Assembly: GCA_016710595.1 (NCBI GenBank)
Contig: JADJVM010000004.1
Location: 1-18,641 of the forward strand
Direction of reading: 5' to 3'
From: Niastella sp.
GTDB lineage: Bacteria; Bacteroidota; Bacteroidia; Chitinophagales; Chitinophagaceae
Length of the DNA: 18,641 nucleotides
Each line of letters begins with the position of its first letter. The stretch's first letter is position 1. Below the pieces are notes generated by a model. That model made no database searches and was not told where the DNA came from. It worked only from the letters and a program-made list of their open reading frames with translations. Shown here in pieces: positions 12,178 to 18,641 of the stretch. The position numbers and the translations under genes are program-made.

Positions 12178-13903
12178 TTAAAGACACTCCTGTGTGTATT
12201 CCTTTTTCTTAGGTTTATTAGGATTAGGTATGGTGGTTTTTACTACAAGCGGCTTAAACTTCCCTGTAGCAGGATCTTTCTTATGCAGTGTAATCCCTGT
12301 ATAGTATTCACTTAATACCGCCGCCATCGCCATTTCATAAGCAAGATTTCTTTGTGTAGTAGTATCGTAGTTTTTATATTTTTTTTCAAAAGCTTCATAT
12401 GCTTTTTCAAACGCCTTCCCAATATCCGAATCCTCCTTCCATTTAGTCCCATCCAAATACGTTGATTTGGTATTTAAAAAAGCGGTTGCTTTGGCTGGGT
12501 CAGTAATTGTTATAGCATGTTGCTCTCCATTGGCTGCTGCAACAAAAGCCCCTTGAAAATTGGAGTTTGATAAATTATCCGCTAAAAGTTCATAGATGTC
12601 TTTTGCAGATTGTGCTGGATATCCATTTTTATTATGAGTGTGCAGCCATGTAATTGGCCGTTTAGTATTAGGATTGTAGATGTACTCAATAAGAATGGAA
12701 GAATCAGTGCCTGTTTGTACGGCTCCGCAGCTATATCCTGTAACACTAGTATCAGTAGGGTTAAATGGATTTATTATAATATTCTGATAAATCGGAAATC
12801 CTTTTTCCTTGGTTTCTGTAGACAAATTGGGAATAGTATTCAAAACAGAGTCAGCTTTACTTGCATTAAATAGTGTGTCCATTTTTTTAGCTGCATTTTG
12901 TGCTATTTCACATGGCGTTTGTGGTTCATCCTCTATTGGTATCGGTATCCCCGTACAAGGGTTCTTCCATATACCAGATTCAATATCAGGCACAATTCTT
13001 ACCCAGCCTCTGCCACTGCCACAAATTGTTGGTAGGTTATTAGGTGGGTTTGGTGTGGTTGGGTTTGCTCCGGTACCACTGCCGCTACTACTGCCAGGCG
13101 TGATGGTGGGTGGTATTGGTACCCATTCACCGGAATCACCATCTCCTTCATAAGTGGTAGATACCCATGTAATGGAACATATCTCAGGAATAAGCTCAAA
13201 ACAATGTTCTGCACCGGGTGGGCAAGATTGTAATTGTCCGCCTGTATGAAAACCGCATACCCAGGTAATAGTAGAATAGGTAGTGGTAAATTTTTGAACC
13301 ACATAAAAAGAATCCGGTTTAGGTGCCCCTTGCGGCCAGTTATCAAATAAACGGTTATCTGTGATCTCAAAAATATTTTGTCCCCATATTAAGTGTTCAT
13401 ATGCCATAATGGTTCCTACAATATCATTTGCATTAGGTGTAGTACGATTGGGGTCTTTATTAAAACCAAAAGAAGCATATTCTTCTCCCGCAATAAGTTT
13501 GTAAAGGATACTACTATCAATTCTAATATTTAGTATGTCTTTTACATATTGAGCTTCATCTTGCACAATGGGCACTTGTACCAGGCTGTCCTGTTCATTC
13601 CCGTCTCCTCTGTTAGTTACATTAAATTTTCTTTTTTTAAATTGAGCAAATTCCCAAAGCGGGTACCCTTCACTAGCAATAAATTCTTTAATAAATGGAT
13701 GATTTTTATTTTTTAGTTTCAGGTCTTCCACTATGCGCTTTAATTCCGGACGAGCATTTGCCGGTAGTTTAAAAAACCTTTCTTCATTTTGTAAGTTACT
13801 TTTTTGTGCAAAATCTTCTTTTTTACAAGCTGCAAATAACACAATTGTTAGGATTGTGAGAAATCCAAAAACCCTGCGGGGGGGGGGTAACTTTAAACTC
13901 CAT
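12178..13903 (-). CDS. Large secreted lipoprotein with a JAMM-like motif; leader out of frame at a G10 tract
   Basis: Not recognised as a named family. From a GTG at 13842 the frame gives 554 residues starting (V)LFAACKKEDF, a lipobox without enough leader. The ATG at 13903 begins MEFKVTPP, and if the G10 tract (13878-13887) had nine bases it would continue RRVFGFLTILTIVLFAAC in frame: a normal lipoprotein signal, 574 residues in all. A promoter 32 bases upstream of that ATG supports it. The mature part has an N-terminal region (residues about 10-200), Cys pairs (CGFHTG, SCPPGAEHC), a Ser/Gly/Pro/Asn-rich linker (about 247-280), and a C-terminal domain with HTH (401-403), then eight residues, then SAKD (412-415): like the JAMM metalloprotease pattern but with one residue more. 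Export and surface anchoring are likely; protease or toxin activity is inference. Confidence 0.65.
13878..13887. repeat. G10 homopolymer in the lipoprotein leader
   Basis: Ten consecutive G on the plus strand (C on the coding strand), eight codons or so into the lipoprotein reading frame. Nine or twelve bases would join the leader to the body; ten does not. Confidence 0.9.
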
Positions 13904-13935
13904 AAACATTTGGTTAAGGGTTAAAAACTATTTTA

Positions 13936-13966
13936 CAAACATAGGGAAACATCTCATTTCAAACAA
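13936..13966 (-). promoter_or_regulatory. Promoter of the large lipoprotein gene
   Basis: TATGTTTG (complement of 13936-13943) matches TAnnTTTG; TTG (complement of 13964-13966) lies 20 bases upstream. Predicted start about 13932, 29 bases before the ATG at 13903. Confidence 0.6.
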
Positions 13967-14008
13967 TGGGGAAAAACCCTAATTTTTTATGGGGGAAAAT
14001 CCCATTGT
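13963..14008. promoter_or_regulatory. Tandem palindromes upstream of the lipoprotein promoter, possible operator
   Basis: GGGG-A5-CCC (13968-13979) and GGGGG-AAAAT-CCC (13991-14003) are two similar short palindromes about 24 bases apart, enclosed by an 8-bp inverted repeat ACAATGGG (13963-13970) / CCCATTGT (14001-14008). They overlap the -33 region, which suits a regulator-binding site. Confidence 0.4.
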
Positions 14009-14040
14009 ATGTTTATAGTATTTTAAAAGAAATCCGATCA

Positions 14041-14862
14041 TTACAAGGCTACATGCATTGCATCTACCTGCCTTCCATAAAAAAGAGAGCCGTGGTTATT
14101 AAAATGATTTGTGTCGCCGGTTGTATAAAATGAAACATTGTGGTTTTGGGCGCAGCGCTCTTCAATTTCGGGATGGCGCTGCAAATAATCTACTAAGCTA
14201 GCGGCAATGATTTGCCCCTGTGCCAGCAGTTTTACTTTTGGCGGGCAAAATTCCTGAAGCTTAGGCAACATCAAAGGGTAATGGGTACAAGCCAACAGCA
14301 GGGTATCAATGGCATCGTCTGCCCGGAGGATCTCTTGCAAATATTTTTTTACAAAATAATCGGCGCCGGTTTGCAGGTGTTCATTGTTTTCTACCAATGG
14401 CACCCACATAGGGCAAGCCAACTGGCTGATATGAATTTGAGGTGAAATTTTATTTATTTCAATTGGATAGGAGCCGGATTCTACGGTACCTGTAGTTCCC
14501 AATATCCCTATATGGCCCGTATCGGTATGTTTTGCAATTACTTCGGCCGTTGGCCTGATAATGCCCAGCACCCTGCTTTGTGGCGAAATACGAGGCAGGT
14601 CTTTTTGCTGAATGGTCCTTAATGCTTTTGCAGAAGCTGTATTACAGGCTAAAATCACCAGGGGGCAACCCTGCTTTAAAAACCATTGTACAGCTTGCAA
14701 AGTATATTGATACACGGTATCAAAACTGCGGCTGCCATAAGGTGAGCGGGCATTATCGCCCAAATACATAAAATCATAGCCGGGCAACATCGCCTGCACT
14801 TCTTTTAAAATACTCAGGCCGCCATAGCCGCTATCAAATACTGCAATTGGTTTTTTATTCAT
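14041..14862 (-). CDS. murI: Glutamate racemase
   Basis: MurI converts L- to D-glutamate for peptidoglycan in the cytoplasm. The 273-residue product has the usual length and both catalytic cysteines, Cys73 (LACNTASAKA) and Cys192 (LLACTHYPLM), the N-terminal AVFDSGYGGLSILKEV with Asp10, YLGDNARSPYG, and GTTGTVESGSY. It follows two ompH genes on the same strand, the common Bacteroidota order, but has its own -7 element inside the upstream terminator region. The ATG at 14862 lies about three bases after the predicted transcription start. Confidence 0.96.
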   Translation of the reverse strand: MNKKPIAVFDSGYGGLSILKEVQAMLPGYDFMYLGDNARSPYGSRSFDTVYQYTLQAVQWFLKQGCPLVILACNTASAKALRTIQQKDLPRISPQSRVLGIIRPTAEVIAKHTDTGHIGILGTTGTVESGSYPIEINKISPQIHISQLACPMWVPLVENNEHLQTGADYFVKKYLQEILRADDAIDTLLLACTHYPLMLPKLQEFCPPKVKLLAQGQIIAASLVDYLQRHPEIEERCAQNHNVSFYTTGDTNHFNNHGSLFYGRQVDAMHVAL

Positions 14863-14868
14863 TCTTTA

Positions 14869-14876
14869 CAAAAATA
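14869..14876 (-). promoter_or_regulatory. -7 element of murI (near-leaderless)
   Basis: TATTTTTG on the minus strand ends six bases before the ATG; predicted transcription start is three bases upstream of the ATG. It overlaps the T-rich tail of the ompH terminator. Confidence 0.5.
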
Positions 14877-14878
14877 AT

Positions 14879-14903
14879 AAAGCCCCTTGAGTAAAGGGGC
14901 TTT
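14879..14903 (-). terminator. Terminator hairpin between ompH and murI
   Basis: AAAGCCCCTT (14879-14888) and AAGGGGCTTT (14894-14903) form a 10-bp stem with a 5-base loop. Read on the minus strand it is followed by an interrupted T-rich tail, so termination is probably partial. Confidence 0.7.
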
Positions 14904-14923
14904 ATATAATCAGCAATGCTGAA

Positions 14924-15454
14924 TTATTTTTTAGCAGGTGCTGCCGGGGTATCTTTTATGCCGAGTTTCTTTTTTACCAATGGCAATAAATCATCTCCCG
15001 TAGGGAAAACCAATAGTACACCTTGTGCATTATCTATTACATAAGCATATCCATTTTCTTTAGCCACTGCTTTAATCGCTTCTAAGGCTTTTGCCCGGAT
15101 GGGTGCTAATAATTTTTGTGCTTGTTGCTGATACATATCTTGAGCCTGTTGTTGAAACCCCTGGGCTTTTTGATAGAGTTCAAACAACTCATTCCTGCGA
15201 ATATCTTTCATACCAGAAGACAGTTTCATAGAATCTTTTACAAACAGGCTGTCTTTTGTACTTAGGTCTTTCATCATATCCTGGTAGCGTTGGCCAAGGT
15301 CGGCCTGGTATTGTTTAAGATCGGCATCTGCTTTATCTGCTTCGGGCATATCACTTAATAATTCATCAGAGTTAATATGGCCTATTTTATTTTGAGCCGT
15401 TACGTTGGTTAGCATTCCAAATGCCATTAAACAAACTACAATAAGTTTTTTCAT
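14924..15454 (-). CDS. OmpH/Skp family periplasmic chaperone
   Basis: 176 residues. Signal peptide MKKLIVVCLMAFGMLTNVTA, then Q and KIGHINSDELLSDMPEADK, the OmpH family opening. A long charged/Gln-rich coiled coil (about residues 40-130: QAQDMYQQQAQKLLAPIRAK) and a small C-terminal strand domain (YAYVIDNAQGVLLVFPTGDD) follow, as in Skp. Skp-type chaperones hold unfolded outer-membrane proteins in the periplasm before BamA inserts them. It is the second of two adjacent ompH genes downstream of bamA. No exact TAnnTTTG is seen in the 87-base upstream gap, so it is probably co-transcribed. Confidence 0.93.
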   Translation of the reverse strand: MKKLIVVCLMAFGMLTNVTAQNKIGHINSDELLSDMPEADKADADLKQYQADLGQRYQDMMKDLSTKDSLFVKDSMKLSSGMKDIRRNELFELYQKAQGFQQQAQDMYQQQAQKLLAPIRAKALEAIKAVAKENGYAYVIDNAQGVLLVFPTGDDLLPLVKKKLGIKDTPAAPAKK

Positions 15455-15541
15455 TTCCGTTTTACTTGATTTAATTTAAAGTTTACTAATTAAAGTATAT
15501 TCATAAGACTTAGATGCTGCTCCGGGGTTTAGTGTTATCAT

Positions 15542-16055
15542 TTATTTAACACCCAGGTTCTTAAGCACTTCGTCGCTTTTATCCAGTTTTGGGTCGGCAA
15601 ATATAACGGTAATTCCTTCACTTTTGTCAAGAATAAAGTCATATTGTTTATCTACTGCCAGCTTTTGTACTGCATTATAAACCCTGTCCTGTATTGGTTT
15701 TATGAGTTCCTGTCTTTTTCTTAAACAGGTCTCCTTCAAAGCCAAAGCGTTTGCGTTGTAAATCCCGTAATTCTTTTTCTTTATTATAAATTTCGTCTTC
15801 TCTTTTTTTCTTCAGGTTATCTGGTAGCATTACTTGCTCAGCATCATAATCTTTATACATTTTATCTACTGCGGCTTGTTTTTGTTCTATTTCCTTTTGC
15901 CAGAGGTCACTAAACTGGTCCAGCCGGGTCTGTGCTTCTTTATATTCCGGTATTTTATCTAATATATATTTAGAATCAATAACAGCATATCGTTGTGCAT
16001 TTGCAGCCATTGTGGCAAACAAGCAAAAAAAGGCAGCAATGAATATTTTTTTCAT
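15542..16055 (-). CDS. OmpH/Skp family periplasmic chaperone, frame broken once
   Basis: The first part (16055 down to about 15720) has signal peptide MKKIFIAAFFCLFATMAANA, then QRYAVIDSKYILDKIPEYK and a coiled coil ending KRFGFEGDLFKK. The second part, in another phase, continues RQELIKPIQDRVYNAVQKLA, YDFILDKSEGITVIFADP and KSDEVLKNLGVK. They join if one A is removed from the run of five A at about 15718-15723 on the coding strand, giving about 170 residues of a normal OmpH protein. The gene lies 51 bases after bamA. Because the neighbouring bamA shows the same type of break, I treat this as a probable sequencing error rather than a pseudogene. Confidence 0.88.
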
Positions 16056-16106
16056 CTCTATTTTAATTTATACAACAATGAGTTTTACGCCGCTAAACTA
16101 TGAAAT

Positions 16107-18641
16107 TTATTCAGGTTCCTGGCCTAACATAAAGGTAAATTTAGCAGCTCCTTTAAGGCCAGAGCTTTGATTGTACCTATCGAAACCAATACCATAATCA
16201 AACCCAAGCAAACCAAACATAGGCAGGAAGAAGCGCATCCCTACACCGGCTGAACGCCTTAATTTAAAAGGGTTATAGCTTTTAAAATCGTACCAACCAT
16301 TTGCTGCTTCAAAGAAGGTGAGGCCATAAATGGTACTACTGGCATTGGTACTAAAAGGATACCTAAGTTCTACCGTATATTTATTAAATATGGTGAAATA
16401 TTCCTGTGGCTGAATCCCATCGGGGTTTACCCGTGGGTCTGAACTACTGTAAATTGGATATCCTCTTTGTGCAATTACATCGTAACCCAAAAATGCCTGG
16501 GTATTGCTTAAGTAAGCATCGCCCAACTGAAAGCGTTCGAAAGGTGCCAATCCCAGTTTGGAATTGTACCGCCCCAGGAAACCATATTTTGCAGCGGCCT
16601 TCAACACAAATTGTTTATTCCGGTCTTCACCTTTGGCACGGCCAATAGGCACATACCATTCTCCATTGAAACGCCATTTATGAAATTCAGGAAATTTATA
16701 TGGATTGTCTGCTGGTGATGATAAACCCATAAGTGAGTACGGAAGTGTAAACTGTCCACTCAGCATAAAATTAGATCCGCTGGTGGGGAATATAGGATTG
16801 GGCCCGGCTGAGTTTCTTAATAAAGTAAGTTTTAAACTAATGTTGGTGGAATTACCATTGCTTAACCCGGGAAAAATTTGGTAATTACGGAGTTTGTATT
16901 GCTGAACATTTAAAGAATAAATTAAATTAAAATAATCATCGGGCCATTTTAATTGTTTACCGAGTGAAATGCCGAAGCCAACTGTTTTTACAAAAGAGGT
17001 ATCGGCACAATCTTTACAATATCCGCCGGTATAGGGATTATACGCATTGGCATATTTAGTATTATAATAGCTTACAGAAAATGAATTTCTCTTTTTACCT
17101 CCCAGCCAGGGTTCGGTAAAAGATAAACTGTAAGAACGGTATGCCCTTCCGTTTGACTGTACCCTGGCACTGAATTTTTGGCCATCGCCGGTTGGTAATG
17201 GATCCCAACTTGATTTTTTGTAATATTCTTAATAGAGAAATTATTAAAGGTAACACCCAGGGTACCAGTAAGGCCGATACCGCCTCCAAAGCCTGCAGAT
17301 AACTCTAACTGGTCGGCTGATTTTTCTTCTACCTGCCAGTTAATATCTACGGTACCATTATCAGCATTGGGAACAATATTCGGATTTATTTTTTCAGGAT
17401 CTATAAAGCCCAACTGCCCTAGTTCCCTTTGTGTACGTATTATATCCTGGCGGCTATACCTGTCACCGGGAATGGTACGCAGTTCACGCAGAATCACATA
17501 ATCTTTTGTTTTATCATTTCCCGAAACGGTGATACGGCCATAGGTAGCCTGCGGCCCTTCCCGTAAGCGAATTTCATAATCAATGGTATCATTATATACT
17601 GCAGTTTCTACCGGGTCGGCACTAAAGAAGAGATAACCATCATCCTGGTATAAACTTCCAATATCGCCGCCTTCTAAAGACAACTCTTTACCCACTCTTT
17701 TATTTAATAAATCTAAATTATAGGGATCGCCTTTTTTAATTGCCAAAATTAAATTGAGTACAGAGTCGGTGTATTTGGTATTTCCTCTCCAGGTAATATT
17801 TCCAAAATAATACCGGTGCCCTTCAGAAATATTAAGGTGAATATCCAGATTTTGCTGGCTGTTGGGAATGATGGTGTCATTTAAAATTTCGGCATCCCGG
17901 TAACCTTGTTCATTGTAATAATTAATTACTTTGTCTTTATCCTCTACATATTTTTCTCACTAAATTTTCCACCACCCAGTTTTAAACGAACATAAGGGTC
18001 AAGGTATTCTTTAGTGGTACTGGGATACATGAAACCCAGTTCTTTTACATACTCTTTAAAAGTAGGGGTTTGTGTTTTATCGGTATAAGGGCTTTTTATT
18101 TTTTCGGGAAACAAACTAATGCGCATCATTTCTTTTGTGCCCTTCATTTGTTTTTTAAGTTTGCTATCGGCAATATTTTCATTATTGGCAAAATGGATTG
18201 AATTGATCTTTACTTTTTTACCTTTATCAATAAAGAAGTTTAGCCTCACTGCATTATTAATGCCCACAATTTCCTGTTCCTGCATGCGGATGGTAGCATT
18301 GCGGTACCCTTTATCAAAATAAAATTTTTGGATGGCTTCTACGGCGCTTAATTTCATATTCTCGGTAAGTACCCTGTCTTTTTGCCAAGCCTACTTTACC
18401 GGAGAGGTCGTCTTTTTCTCCTTTTTTAATACCGATAAAATTATATTCAATTAACCTGGGCCGCTCCTTTAGGTTGATATCTATATAAATACTATCTCCT
18501 TGAATCCTGTTAAATAAAATATCAACATCAGACACCAAACTTTGGTTCCAAAGCTTTTCAATAGCTTTTGAAAACACATCGGTACCGGGTATTTGCACCA
18601 CATCACCTACGGCCAGGCCAGAAATAGAAATAATTAAATTA
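16107..18641 (-). CDS. bamA: Outer membrane protein assembly factor BamA, partial, with three frameshifts
   Basis: BamA is the outer-membrane insertase for beta-barrel proteins. The gene enters at the right edge with a POTRA piece (SGLAVGDVVQIPGTDVFSKA) and runs to a stop at 16107. Further POTRA repeats are seen (IQKFYFDKGYRNATIRMQEQ; VINYYNEQGYRDAEI; RITVSGNDKTKDYVILREL), then the barrel (LSFTEPWLGGKKRNSF, FMLSGQFTLPYSL, and an RGY motif in YDVIAQRGYPIY like the VRGF/Y loop-6 signature) and the end KFTFMLGQEPE. Frames change at A/T runs: 18379-18383, 17951-17955 and 17214-17219. Each is repaired by one extra base, giving one continuous protein of about 845 residues in the window. Since bamA is essential, these are most likely sequence errors. 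Together with the downstream ompH pair it forms the outer-membrane biogenesis cluster. Confidence 0.9.

Noticed and set aside
12999..13370. Second minus-strand frame inside the large lipoprotein gene
   Set aside because: It is an out-of-phase shadow; the main frame carries the lipobox, linker and HTH motif continuously.
1..18641. CRISPR arrays, insertion sequences, rRNA genes
   Set aside because: No regularly spaced repeats, transposase motifs or rRNA segments were found by eye on either strand.

Overview
The window reads as chromosomal core DNA from a member of the Bacteroidota, most likely a Chitinophagaceae-type organism. This is judged from gene content and style, not from a database. 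The evidence is: many upstream regions carry the Bacteroidota -7 element TAnnTTTG; Shine-Dalgarno sequences are mostly absent; the gene order bamA-ompH-ompH-murI and the cluster rpmH-rnpA-yidD are typical of the phylum; there is a long PurF-type amidotransferase that starts MSDAIQHECG; and there are several secreted or lipoprotein products of the kind common in this phylum.

Layout. 1-2158 (minus strand): the translation/transcription operon rimP-nusA-infB, with infB cut by the window edge. 2309-3181: a small DUF4834-type membrane protein facing a HAD-like hydrolase. 3269-3342: a CAU-anticodon tRNA, best read as tRNA-Ile2 (lysidine type), followed by a terminator. 3608-6934 (plus): an outer-membrane beta-barrel protein, a long amidophosphoribosyltransferase and an AlkA-type DNA glycosylase. 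6927-7886 (minus): recX followed by a free-methionine-R-sulfoxide reductase. 7985-9100 (plus): dnaN. 9104-10529 (minus): lipoprotein MsrB, then yidD, rnpA and rpmH. 10530-10953 has no gene. 10954-13903 (minus): an accessory block of secreted proteins. 14041-18641 (minus): murI, two OmpH/Skp-like chaperones and bamA, which runs off the right edge.

The accessory block is the most unusual part. In transcription order it holds a large lipoprotein with a JAMM-like HTH-x8-SxxD motif, a small secreted protein, a broken gene whose C-terminal half resembles Tae4-type peptidoglycan amidases, and a small lipoprotein that overlaps the broken gene's end and could be its immunity partner. The large lipoprotein is out of frame with its own signal peptide because of a run of ten G; one G fewer would give a textbook lipoprotein leader.

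Caution: frameshifts in the right half (11.4-18.6 kb) also hit bamA (three) and ompH (one). bamA is essential, and each of these four breaks sits in an A/T homopolymer that is one base too short or too long. This looks like sequencing or assembly error, so the breaks in the accessory block must be checked against reads before being called biology. The left 11 kb shows no such breaks.

Regulation seen in the sequence: thirteen candidate TAnnTTTG promoters, of which four (DUF4834, recX, msrB, murI) sit so close to the ATG that the transcripts should be leaderless or nearly so; and a terminator-like hairpin whose T-run directly abuts the rnpA start codon.
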